From Monarcha castaneiventris obscurior (lineage: Eukaryota; Chordata; Aves; Passeriformes; Monarchidae), in NCBI GenBank assembly GCA_026261815.1, contig JAMPIT010000894.1, positions 53,569,147-53,633,146 on the forward strand: 64,000 nt of DNA, given 5' to 3'. Below the pieces are notes generated by a model that had not been told where the DNA came from, made no database searches, and saw only the letters and a program-made list of their open reading frames with translations. Of the stretch, positions 31,252-41,421 are shown one piece after another. Positions within the stretch are counted from its first letter, which is position 1; each line of letters begins with the position of its first letter. Made by a program: the position numbers and the translations under genes.

Positions 31252-31430
31252 TGTCCTGAGCGATTTAGGGTCACAATAGAGGATAGAGTGTCCCAAAGGT
31301 TCTAGGGGTTGCAGCCAGGAGGGAATGTCATGAGGAATCTAGGGGTCACCCAGGATAGTGTCCCAAGGAATTTAGGGGTCACAGCCAGGATAGAGTGTCC
31401 CGAGGGATTGAGGGGTCTCACCCAGTATCC
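31252..31430 (+). repeat. 37-bp minisatellite downstream of tRNA-Ser
   Basis: Five diverged units of the type 'tgtcccaaggaatttagggg...agccaggatagag' start at about 31,252, 31,289, 31,326, 31,359 and 31,396. Spacings are 37, 37, 33 and 37 bp. No coding potential is apparent. Confidence 0.85.
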
Positions 31431-31599
31431 AGCTTCCTATGGTGCCTCTCCACAGCACAGTCCTTTCCTCAGAACCCAGCTCTGCTGTGGAGAGTCCAGC
31501 TGTGACAACACTGGGAATTAACCCCTTTTAATCTCAACCTCCTCTGCAATCCCAACAAAACGTCCTATTAGGGCTGCCCAGCTCCTTCATGAAAGCTTT

Positions 31600-31975
31600 G
31601 AGTCAGAATGAGAGGGATGGAAGATCTCTCCAATGAGGAAAGGCTGAAACAGATGGGATTGTTCAGCCTGGAAAAGAGAAGGCTCCAGGGAGCCCTCAGA
31701 GCCCCTCCCAGTGCCTAAAGGGGCTCCAAGAGAGCTGGACTTTGGACAAGGGGGAATGGCTCCAAAGTGGAAAAGGGGAGATTTAGAGTGGATATTGGGA
31801 AGAAATTCTTCCCTGTGAGGGTGGGGAGGCCCTGGCACAGGTTGCCCAGAGAAGCTGTGGCTGCCCCTGGATCCCTGGCAGTGTCCAAGGCCAGGCTGGA
31901 CAGAGCTTGGAGCATGCTGGGATAGTGGAAGGTGTCGCCGCCCATGGCAGGGAGTGGGACTGGATGCACTTTGAA
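31600..31975 (+). mobile_element. CR1 LINE 3' fragment, longest in window
   Basis: Starts in the older part of the element ('ctctccaatgaggaaaggctgaaacag', 'ttcagcctggaaaagagaagg') and continues through the standard 3' block to 'ggatgcactttgaagtcc'. About 370 bp are recognisable. Confidence 0.9.
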
Positions 31976-32552
31976 GTCCCAGCCCCTCACTGAAAATGAC
32001 ATCAAGGCTCTCTCTGGATAAGTAATGACTGCACTTGGCTTTGTCTTCCATCAAGTTATGGCAATTTAAAAAGCATAAATGAGTGTATTGACGAGATACA
32101 GGAAAACTTTTCCTCTCTGCCTAAAGTCATCGAGGGTTCACTACAAAAAAAGTCTGGAATTAGAGGACTGGAAGTAGAAGTTAATGACACAGAGCTTCCA
32201 AGGGAAGGGACATCTCACACCTCTGCTGGGACAGCTCTGAGCCCTTCCTGCACACGCTGCCACGGTTTTAAGTACACTTAAATCCTTCTGGAAATTAGAT
32301 CACACCAAATCCTGGGCAGAGAGTGGCCAGATCACAACGGTGCAGCCTCACAAAAGGCTCCCAACCACAACGGACCAGTTAAAACACAACTGGACAAGTG
32401 TTACTGTGTGGAACGTGAGTGTTCAGGGGCTAATTCCAGCCAGTCCTGCACAGGGAGAGGCCGAGCCACAGGGAAGTTTGCCAGGAGGGTTTATTTGTAT
32501 GGAAAAGTGCTTTAGCACAGTGAGATACACATTCTCCTGATAGAATTATCAA

Positions 32553-32640
32553 GACAGAATTATAGAATCATCTAGGATGGAAAAGACCTTTGAGATCAAA
32601 TCCAAACCCCAACCTAGCACTGTCAAGGCATAGCCAAGTA
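32553..32640 (-). mobile_element. Short CR1-like fragment
   Basis: 'cagaattatagaatcatctaggatggaaaagacctttgagatca' is the reverse-oriented terminal segment of a CR1 subfamily. Confidence 0.7.
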
Positions 32641-33455
32641 AAGGCATACTAAAGAAAGGAATTCTTCCAGGACCTACACTTTGTATGGAAAACTTTATGC
32701 CTACAACCAGGACCCAGTTATTTACCTCAGACTCAGCCTCAGATGGGAATTTATCACAGGGAATCCCCAAGAGCAACATTTTCCCAGCTAACAAAACATC
32801 AAACAGTGTTTTGACTCTAAATAAAATAAAATTAATTAAAATGCAATTAGAGGTAGAATCCTTGTGAAATAAATCCTAAATTTTCAGTGTTCAAAGAATT
32901 TTGGAAAGAGAAGCCCAGGGTTTCTTTACCAGGAAATGAGAAGTTGCCAACTGCAGCCATTATTCCAGGAAAAGGGGAAAAAGCAATGCTGAGCTCAAGT
33001 TCCTCTTCAGGCCCTTTGGCCTCAATCTCAGTCAGGAAAATCCCTGCCAGAGGCTTTTTCTGTAACAGAAATTTCTATCCAAAAAACCTCCCAACATAAC
33101 CTGGGACACCTCAAAGTCTGATTTAATTGCCACCCCTGAATCTACCCCCTTTCCCTTGCATCCAAATCCAGTAACAGCTCCAGCCACCCTTTTTTATCCA
33201 CTGAAGGTCCCCAGGTTCCATTTATTTCCATAAAAGGTGTATTCCAATGCATCAAAAATTTGGATAACGCTGATTTTTAGCATCATCTCTCTAAATACCT
33301 GGAATTAAATTAGAATCACAAAACCTTTGGCAGGATGTAGAAGAGCAAAACTGAAACCTGAGTGAATTTTTAATGGAAATACTCAACATCAGCTGGATGA
33401 TCCAGCACAGAAAGACGTCACTGGGTTCCTCTGAGCTACTGGAAGCAAACACTGG

Positions 33456-33461
33456 TTTATT
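33456..33461 (-). terminator. RPUSD2: Candidate RPUSD2 polyadenylation signal
   Basis: AATAAA on the minus strand about 940 nt after the RPUSD2 stop codon. It is the best hexamer I noticed but is not proven. Confidence 0.35.
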
Positions 33462-34403
33462 GTCATTTGGTAGCCACGTCCTGACCCTGGTGACATCATC
33501 AAGTGATTTTAGAAGGAAGGTACTAATTCCTATGGGCTGGCCAACCTGAGATCTCCAAAGTTAATATAAAAACCCTCCCAGAAGCCAAGAATCGACTGTG
33601 TAAACACTGATGAAAATAAGAACTATGGTGATACTTATCATTCTGGAAATATACTGATATAAAATTATTTTTTAAAAAAGTCTTCTGCTTCATAAAACAG
33701 CTTTTGTTTTTCTTGAAAGCTGATTGTCACATTGAAGTGATATTAAAAAAATCTCTTCAAGACAAAATCTGGGGACTAGCACCTCCAAAATTGCCCAGTA
33801 TCTGCACCCAGAACTACTAGTTAAAGTAATTATTTGAATGAATATTGGTAATTTCCAAGGCAAGTGGATCTCGCTGACAAACAGCAGGCACAAAGCAGAT
33901 TACAGTGTTCTGGTTTTACCTCACAGTGTTCTCAGGGATAATCTTGGAATTTTGAAATCAGTCTAACAATAAAATACAGTAAAAATAGGGTTTTTTATGA
34001 CATGACATCCAGGAACTCTTACTGTAAGACACAGGAACACAGCAGGCTGGAAGAAAAAACAGTTTTTGACTTTTAGTGCATGCACTTCATTATCCATGTG
34101 GATAACTGATCCAGAATCCTTTGAGGTGAAGGCAAAGCTGTCCGTGCTGAGCGGAGTTCGGTCCTTGTTGCCCTCAAGTGTCAGTTCACTGATGGGCAAC
34201 ATAAAACTCCTGTTTCAGCCTCATTTCCCTGCTCATCTTTCACAGCACCTGTGGGAAGCCGGGATAGTTCTCCAGCCCCACTGATCCCTCCCACCCCAGC
34301 TCAAGGCACACTTTGTTCACCCCAACCACAACGAAAAGTCAATCTTTGGTCTTTGCACGCTGCTCTCCTGGTCAGCAGTGTCCACAGGAGCTGGGTATCC
34401 TGC

Positions 34404-37351
34404 TCATTCCTCCCAGTCCTCCATGGCCCACTCGGGCATGCTGGAGCAGTACTCAAAGTCCGCTCCCTTGTAGCGCAGGGCGTGCAGGAACATCACCAGC
34501 TCCTTGGGAGACGGGTCCCGCCTGCTTGTCCTGCACTCCACACACAGAGGGTCCTTCTCTTCCCAACCCTTCTCCCCCGTTTGTCCATCCTGATTCCCAC
34601 ACAAACCCAGCTCTTTGTCTTTATCAAGCATTTCCAGGCTGGTATCAGAGTTCAGTGGACAAGCTGCTATGTCATTCCTCTCGGGATCCTTCACAACCTC
34701 CTTCTCGCCCTCAGCAGGGCAAGAACTCCCATTTATAGCATCAGCCTCTGAAGACTTTGTGCAGTCACCCGAATTCCCACAGTCTTTACTTTCACCACCG
34801 GAGCTCAAGTCCTCCTCCCCAATACCCAAGACCTCCAGGCTCTGTTTGGAACGATGCTCCTCCACCAGCGCCTTCAGGAGTTCCTCATCCGTCTTCCCGA
34901 TCTTCCCGCCCTTGCCCCTGTCCGGGCCCCAGGCCTCCATGTTGTAGATGGGGTCGTTGACAATGGGGTGCCCCAGGAACTGCAGGTGGACGCGGATCTG
35001 GTGCGTGCGGCCCGTGCGGGGCAGACACCTCACCACGCTGCTGCTGCCGTTGTAGCTGAGCCTCTGGAAGAGGGTTTGGCAGGGCTTCCCCTTGGGATCC
35101 ACACGACACACGCCCACCTTGTAGGAAACCACCAGGATGGGCTCTTCGCAGACCACTTCGTGTTCTGGGAACTCCCCCACCACCCGGCACACGTATTCCT
35201 TCTCCAGCTGCCAGGGGACACAAGAGAAAGCTCAGCAAACATAGTGGGAAACACACCCAAGCTCCAGCCTCACTCCTCCTCCCTCTCCCCTCAATAAAAC
35301 ACATCCAAAGGTGGTGTTTTATTACAACAGGAAAGGGAAAAAAACTAAATCAGCTACTTAAAGCCAAATTTCCCCTCGCATTTTCCCCAGCTAGCTGGGA
35401 AACCAAGAACAGAAAGGCCTGGCCTATTTTCCTCATATTAAATTCAGAAGCCATCTCTTTGCAGCCTTTGTTTTACAACCCAGAAGCCAATCCTGGAAAA
35501 AGGGTTTGGATCAAGAGAGTCTGGAAAAATGGTAATTTTAAAATTGTAAAAGTATTGGATGATTGACATGTGTCCACTCAAAAATAAATCTGCTCTCTAA
35601 CTGGTTTGCATGATCCCAGTAAGTTTGTACAGTCCTGTGGGACAACCCCTTAGGGAAGAAGATCTCTTCCAACCCAGTATTACCAAAATAATTTAAATTT
35701 TTAGGAGACCACTTTCAACCTAAAATTACCAAAATCAATTAAAAGTTTTAGGAGACCCTTTTCAATTTAATATTACCAAATCCAACTAAATTTGTAGGAG
35801 ATCCCTTTTAGTCCAATATAACCAAATTAAATTAAATTACCACATTGAACAAAATTTTTAGAAAATCCCTTCCAATGCAGTATCTGCAAAAGCAGTTAAA
35901 TTTTTAGGGTTTTCAATCTAATATTATCAATCTAGTATTACTGAAGTCAATTAAATTCTTAAGAGCTCCCTTCCAACCCAGTATTACCACACTCAATTTT
36001 TACTCCGCCTTTAGCCTATTAAAGACGAGAAGCACCGACAGAGAAGAACAGCAACACAACCACGAGCAGTCTGGGGAACTTGAGCTCATCTAGAGCCCAA
36101 ATCTGGCTGACTTTGGAGCACGCCTGCTCCAGGAGAGCCCGGCAGCAGCAGCGGCTCCAAGCCCTCACCTGCCTCTGCCGGACCTGCTCGTCGATGCGCT
36201 TGGAGACGGCCGCGGTCTTGGCGAACATGAGCACGCCCGAGGTCATGCGGTCCAGGCGGTGCAGGGTGTGCAGCTCCCGCAGGCCGTGCTCCTTGCCCAG
36301 GATGAAGATGACCGTGTTGTGCCGGAACCTGCCGCAGGGATGGACAGGCAGGGACGAGGGCTTGTCCACCACCACCACCTCCTCATCCTCGGCCAGGATG
36401 CGGATGGGCTGCGCGGTGACCGGCGGCTCGTGCCGATGCACCGTGTTCCTGAGGAAGTCGTTGTTCTGCAAGGGATACGGACAATCAGCCTGAGTCCAGC
36501 CTGTGCTATAACCCACTCGGCCACAACAACGGGGACTTGATATTGTGGGAGAAGAACTAAAGGCCCCTTCTCCAGCAACCCTGGATCTAGGATAATAACA
36601 GCGTGTGTCACCATGCAAATCCGGTAGCCTGGCCCTAGCGTATTCCCATTCCCCGGGGCCAAACAGGAGACCGTGGGGCATGTGTGGGACTGCAGGATCC
36701 GCACATTCCCGAACCCAGTGGGGCAGGGATTCCCCGGGAACCCCGATCTCCCCTTCAGTCTCTCCACAGGGTTCACAGAACATGCCGAGCTGGAAGGAAC
36801 CCATCAGGACTACCGAGTCCAACTCCTGGCCCTGTGTTACGCGACCACGGAGCTCACGGGGTGGCGCTGACGGCCCGGGGCACTGCGGGCTTAGCCACCA
36901 CACCACGATCCCCACCGGAGCGCCGCGCCCGGGGCCCGCCCACCTTGAGCACGACGTCCAGGTCGCGCACGGGCTCCTCGTTGAGGCGCAGGCGGCCGGC
37001 GCGGGCGGCGGCGCGGTAATAGGCGAGGGGCTGCGCTCGGAACTCGGTGCCGAAGACGTCCAGGAGGCTGCGGCCCACCCAGCGCCCCTTGCAGTAGGTG
37101 CGGAAGTCGAAGTAGTAGGGGCGCACCTTGCGCAGGCCGCCCTCGAAGTAGTACGAGGTCTCGGCGAAGTGCTCGGCGCCGAAGCTCACGCCGGCGTTCA
37201 GCTTCCGCGGCGGCGGCACGTACCGCTCGCCGCCCGCCAGCCGCTGCTTCTTCGGGGCCGGCGCCGCCTCCTCCTCCTCCTTGCCCGGCTGCTCCCGGCG
37301 GGCTGGGCTGGGGCTGGGGCCGGGGCTGGGGCCGGGGCCCGGCTCGGCCAT
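34404..37351 (-). CDS. RPUSD2: RPUSD2 RNA pseudouridine synthase
   Basis: RPUSD2 is an RluA-family pseudouridine synthase that isomerises uridine in RNA. Exons are 36944-37351, 36169-36465 and 34404-35207, with GT/AG borders, giving 502 aa from the MAEPGPG start. A conserved N-terminal segment (VSFGAEHFAETSYYFEGG) is followed by an S4-like region. The catalytic motif HRLDRMTSG lies in exon 2, with the catalytic Asp near residue 208. The motif GRTHQIRVHLQFLGHPI is in exon 3. A variable acidic, Ser-rich stretch precedes the conserved C-terminus (about DPLCVEC to PEWAMEDWEE). An in-frame ATG at 37,435 would add 28 residues beginning MRHGVRLAAW, similar in character to the human N-terminal extension. 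Intron 2 contains a 47-bp minisatellite. Confidence 0.96.
35651..36000 (+). repeat. About 47-bp minisatellite in RPUSD2 intron 2
   Basis: Roughly seven diverged units of the type 'ttaggagaccccttccaacccagtattaccaaaatcaattaaa' span most of this interval. The 'taggag'-like mark recurs near 35,702, 35,749, 35,795, 35,859, 35,905 and 35,960. It reaches to within 170 bp of the exon at 36169-36465. Confidence 0.85.
36770..36848 (-). mobile_element. Short CR1-like fragment in RPUSD2 intron 1
   Basis: 'gttcacagaacatgccgagctggaaggaacccatcaggactaccgagtccaactcctgg' is a reverse-oriented CR1 terminus. It ends about 95 bp from the RPUSD2 exon 1 donor. Confidence 0.65.
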
Positions 37352-37560
37352 GGCCCCGCGGGGCGGCGGCCGGAGCGCGATCGGCGCCGTGAGCACCCAC
37401 GGCGGCCACGCCGCGAGCCGCACGCCGTGACGCATCGCGCTGCGCCGGGCGGCTCGGCCAATCAGCGAGCCCGGCGCCGCCAGGCCACGCCCCCACACAG
37501 CCAGACCACGCCCCCCGCGCCTCCGCCCCGTTCCCGCCCCCCCCACGGCGTCGTGAGGGC
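37352..37560 (-). promoter_or_regulatory. RPUSD2: RPUSD2 CpG promoter region
   Basis: GC-rich sequence directly upstream of RPUSD2 with a CCAAT box (37,458-37,462). It lies between the RPUSD2 start and the 3' end of the methyltransferase gene, which leaves the promoter less than 300 bp. Confidence 0.55.
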
Positions 37561-37596
37561 GCGGAGCAGAGGGAGGCGATGAGGAGCGCGAATGGC

Positions 37597-37602
37597 TTTA
37601 TT
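37597..37602 (-). terminator. Candidate polyadenylation signal of the PCMT1-like gene
   Basis: AATAAA on the minus strand about 1.04 kb after the methyltransferase stop and only 246 bp before the RPUSD2 start codon. If used, the two genes are nearly contiguous. Confidence 0.4.
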
Positions 37603-37720
37603 TATTTACCTCCGAGCAGCTCCCCCCCTCAGAACTGCTCCACAAATGACCCTCGAGCATCACCGCAGCCCGCCTGCCCCTCGTGAGCCTCCTCAGCCAC
37701 TGCCTGCGGGAGGGACACGT

Positions 37721-37890
37721 CAGGGAAAAGCCAAAACATGAGCGTTTTTTGGTAACCCCAATCAGAAAAACCAACAACTGCGCGTTTTTCGTAACCCCAA
37801 AGAGGGAAAAGTCCAGAAATGCGCGTTTTTCAAAACGCCAAACAGGAAAAAAAAACCTCCAAGAAACAAGCATTTTTCGTAACCTCAAAA
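37721..37890 (+). repeat. About 41-bp tandem repeat (PO41/CNM-like pattern)
   Basis: Four units carry 'gcgtttttcgtaaccccaaa' followed by an A-rich 'aggaaaagtccagaaat' part. The 'gcgttttt' mark falls at 37,742, 37,782, 37,823 and (as gcattttt) 37,870. Alternating A and T clusters with a period near 41 bp recall the avian 41-bp repeat class (PO41, CNM). The family link is inference. It lies in the presumed 3' UTR of the methyltransferase gene. Confidence 0.7.
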
Positions 37891-38639
37891 TCCAGTGTTG
37901 CTGCCCATTATTAAATTAGTCGGTGTAGGCAGGAAGAAAACATGCTCTCATATTTAAAAACATCGACAAATCAGGGTACATTGCTGCTCCGAGACACTAA
38001 CTGCGACTTATTTTTGCCAAGCATTAGGCAGAGCAGTCGATATTAAAGTGGTTTTAGTGAAGCTTTAAGTGTTCCTGTCTGCTTTCAGAATTCTCTGTGA
38101 ACTGATGTTATCTAGAGTTTATCAGAGAGGACAGCTGGAGTTGTCTGGATCTGCCCTCTGGAAGCTGCCACAGCCTCCAAGAGACTCCCCTGGTCCTGCC
38201 CCTGTTCTCCATCCCTCCGGAACGAGCTCCTCTGAAGCAGAACTTCCCTTTATCCATTGATGAAATTTCCATTAAAAAGCAAAACCATACTGACCATCTA
38301 CAGGCCTAAGTCTCACTCATGAGCTTTCAGAGGTGCCTTTAGAGATATCCGTCCATGTGTCAGAGGTCATCCCTGAGGCAAAGGAAAACCAACAGTTACT
38401 ACTCCCTCAGTTCTGTGCCAGCATCACGTGGAATTTAAAAACACACGCAGGCTCCAGAAAAAGAGGAACTAGAAGTCTGCAAGCCCTATCCAACAGAAAA
38501 CACCTCCTGCTTAGCCAAGCTGTTCTCTCCTCTTTTTTCCACGAACAGCATCTGCCAGGGATCCAGGACTCGGTCAGCAAAGCCAAGGAGAGCAAGCCCA
38601 GAGGGAGAGGAAGGAGTGTTCCTCAGGGAAGAGCAGGTT

Positions 38640-41421
38640 TTACCGAGGCCACTGCTTTTCTTTGTCTGTGAGAGGGACGTAGATGACGCCCATGAGCTGG
38701 GTCTCCACGATGTGCCCATCGCTGGTCTTGTCGTACTGCATCAGCACCTGGTTGGCTCCCTCGGGCCCCACGGGCACGATCAGCCTCCCGCCCGGCTTCA
38801 GCTCCTTCAGCAGCTGCAGCACGGACAAATCCCGGTCACCAAAGGCAGAAAACCCCCCCCACACAATGGGAATAAGCCGTGCTGTCGTGACAGAAAATCA
38901 GCTTCCCGTGTTCCTGCGTTTTCTCTAGGGACACTCAGCACGGTCGCTCACCTCCTTGGGGACCGTGGCTGCGGCCGCTCCCACGTGGATCGCATCGTAA
39001 GGAGCCTCCTCGGGGTATCCCTGCCTGCCGTCTCCAACTACAGAGGGAAAACACGCAGGAAAGACTTTGGTTGTCATAAACAACTCGAAGCATCAACACA
39101 AACTGGAAGGACTTTGAGGAGCAGAGCCAAGGGAGAAACCCCGGCACTGCAGGGAGCTCACCCACAAGCTTCACCCGGCCGGAGCTGAGCAGCGTCGGAT
39201 CATCCTCTTGGACGTTCCGGATGGATTCGTGCACCAGCTCCTTGATGTGCTCCACACCCACAGCTTTTCCCGTTGGGCCAATCTGCAAAGAACATCAGTC
39301 AAACACCTGATGCCTCTCGTATGGAAGAGACATGTTTGACAGGGCAGGTTTTAGTGGGAATTGGGGTATTTCCAGGAAGAAACTCCAGAGCAGAAGGGAA
39401 GAGTGAAGAGAAGGTGCAAGCCCTGTGCCCCTTCCTTGGTTTTAAGGCTGAGTAGTCCCAGTTATATCAGCTAACAAAGGGATGTGCTTTCTGGGCTGGG
39501 AATAGAGTGCTGTGAGCTCACCATCCTGGCAAAGCACGCGGTGAGGTATCCGCTCCCAGATCCCACATCCAGCGCCTTGGCACCTTCCACCAGCTGATCC
39601 TTGAGCAGCTCCAGCGCGTGGGCGTGCTGCAGGGACACCCAGGACAGGGAGGTGGGAAACATCCTGGGTTAGTCTCTTCTCCCAACACTTTTCCTTGTTC
39701 TCTGATTTAATCACAGCACACCTGGCCTCGTGCCTGACACTTCCAGAGCAAAACTCAAGTGTCAGACCTGCAAGATCTTTTGCAGAACATCGTTTAGGTA
39801 CAGGCTCAGGAATTAGATGTGAAACAGAAGGAAAAAAAGGTCTCATGCAAAATAAAAAAAGGGACAACATGGAATTCCCATCTAAGCACACTTTTAAAGC
39901 AACTGAAAGAGTATAGGGGAAACTCCTCTTAAAAAGAAAAATCTCTAAAGAAACAAGCAGGATAATGGTGTCCATGGGATGTTTCACTTTTCTACTTGAA
40001 GAAAAACTAAATGTAAAAAGAGAAATAAACAATCTCCTCCATTTCTGTTGAAAGTGAGGAGTTTTCACCTTACCATGTGCGGGGCGCTGATCGTAGCCTT
40101 GTAGCCTAAAAGGAAACGGGTGACACAAGTTATTTGATAAGGAATAAAATTCCCAGTGGCAACAGTTCTTAATTCTCCCCCACCTTCCCCTAAAAGTAGG
40201 AAAACACTTGTCTTCTTTCACAGAATCCCAGGATGATTTGGGTTGGACGGCACCTCAAAGCTCATGTAGTCCCAGCCCCTGCCATGGGCGGGGACACCTT
40301 CCCTTAAACCAGGTTGCTCCAAGCCCCATCCAGCCTGGGCTTGGACACTGCCAGGGATAGGGATTCCACAAGTAGACCATGGAGCACCTACCAAGGCACC
40401 TTGTGCCCTGCTGACAGCAGATGCTTTGCCAAAAGTGACTCACCAATGGATTGAGGAGAATCCATGTATGGGAAATACTTGATGTAGTGACCTCTGTCCG
40501 TAGCCAACAGCACATCGAAGACTCGCTGAGACTTAATGATCCCTTTTTCTGGGAAAGAAGGAAAAGAGAGACAGGCAGGACTGAACTCCCCAGCACTTCA
40601 GCAAGAAGATATTTGAAAGGGGATGCACGCTTCAGGGAGTTCGTGGATCTGGGGGAATTAACGAAGGATCTGAGAGACACAGCAAACACAATGATGATGG
40701 AAGGACATCCTTTCCCATTCCCAATAGGTGCCCAGCCACCAGCCCCTCTCCAGGGGGTAACCAGCTGCATCCACTGCCAAGTGTAACGGGAATGAAAGGG
40801 AGTCACGTTTCACGCTGGGAAGCGGAGACTCCGGTTCAGCTTTCAGCAATGAACTCAAGGGCCATGACTGCAGAGACATCCACACCTTTCTCCGGGAATC
40901 CTGGAGAAGTTTACAGCTATTTTTACGTGTGTTCCAGCCCGCTGTCCTGGGCGGAGCGGGAGCGCCGGGGACCATTCCAGCCCCCGGGCAGTGCTGGAGG
41001 CACAGCGTGGACGCCCGGGACACTCGGCTGCACCCCCGGGCTCGGAACACCGAGCGGCAGCACTTTAAAAGGCGTCACACACTTCCAGAGGCAGGGAACG
41101 AAGGTGTGGAGAGGCTTTCCTGCCCCTTCTGGCATAACACTTTGTTTCCAACTATAAATAGAACGAGTTCAGGCTGGGGCAAACGCCGAAATTCAGGAAT
41201 ATTAACCCCAGCCCTGCAGAGTGAGCAGTGCCACGCGGCGGGACACTAAATATCCATACACAAATATCCGTACAGTGACATTCCAAGGGATGCTGCCGGG
41301 ACTCACTGTAGAGGTTGTTGACCAGCTCCGCGTGCGTTTTCCCGCTGGATGTCCAGGCCATGGTCCTGGCGAAGAGCAGCCCCATGAGTGCCAGCACGGC
41401 GCCGGGCGGCAGCTGGCTCAT
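38640..41421 (-). CDS. PCMTL: PCMT1-like protein-L-isoaspartate O-methyltransferase with hydrophobic N-terminus
   Basis: The enzyme transfers a methyl group from S-adenosylmethionine to L-isoaspartyl residues, starting repair of damaged proteins. Seven coding exons (41307-41421, 40444-40548, 40074-40105, 39522-39626, 39162-39282, 38952-39037, 38640-38813) join in frame to 245 aa. The family core begins at the second Met ([18 protein letters not shown]) and includes ATISAPHM near the active site, the SAM motif DVGSGSGYL (104-112), [22 protein letters not shown] and the C-terminal [14 protein letters not shown]. About 20 residues precede the core and are hydrophobic ([11 protein letters not shown]), suggesting a signal peptide or anchor. 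The protein ends WPR, without an ER-retention tail. Human PCMT1 lies elsewhere, so this is a paralogue; the symbol follows fish pcmtl and is tentative. Catalytic parts appear intact. Confidence 0.92.
40215..40400 (-). mobile_element. CR1 LINE 3' fragment
   Basis: Reverse-oriented CR1 end ('cacagaatcccaggatgatttgggttgg', 'ccatgggcggggacaccttccc') in an intron of the PCMT1-like gene, in the same orientation as the gene. It ends about 45 bp from the exon at 40444-40548. Confidence 0.85.

Larger units (their letters stand above)
31431..33455. other. Intergenic DNA between tRNA-Ser and RPUSD2 3' end
   Basis: This stretch holds two CR1 pieces (listed separately) and otherwise AT-rich unique-looking sequence. 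I see no exon or RNA gene. Confidence 0.5.

Noticed and set aside
36605..37582. Plus-strand open frame of about 325 codons opposite RPUSD2
   Set aside because: It crosses an RPUSD2 intron and exon 1 on the other strand and is Ala/Arg/Gly-rich from CpG DNA. No domain is seen.
37598..37888. Short repetitive frame with VTK and FSL motifs
   Set aside because: It is a translation of the 41-bp tandem array.
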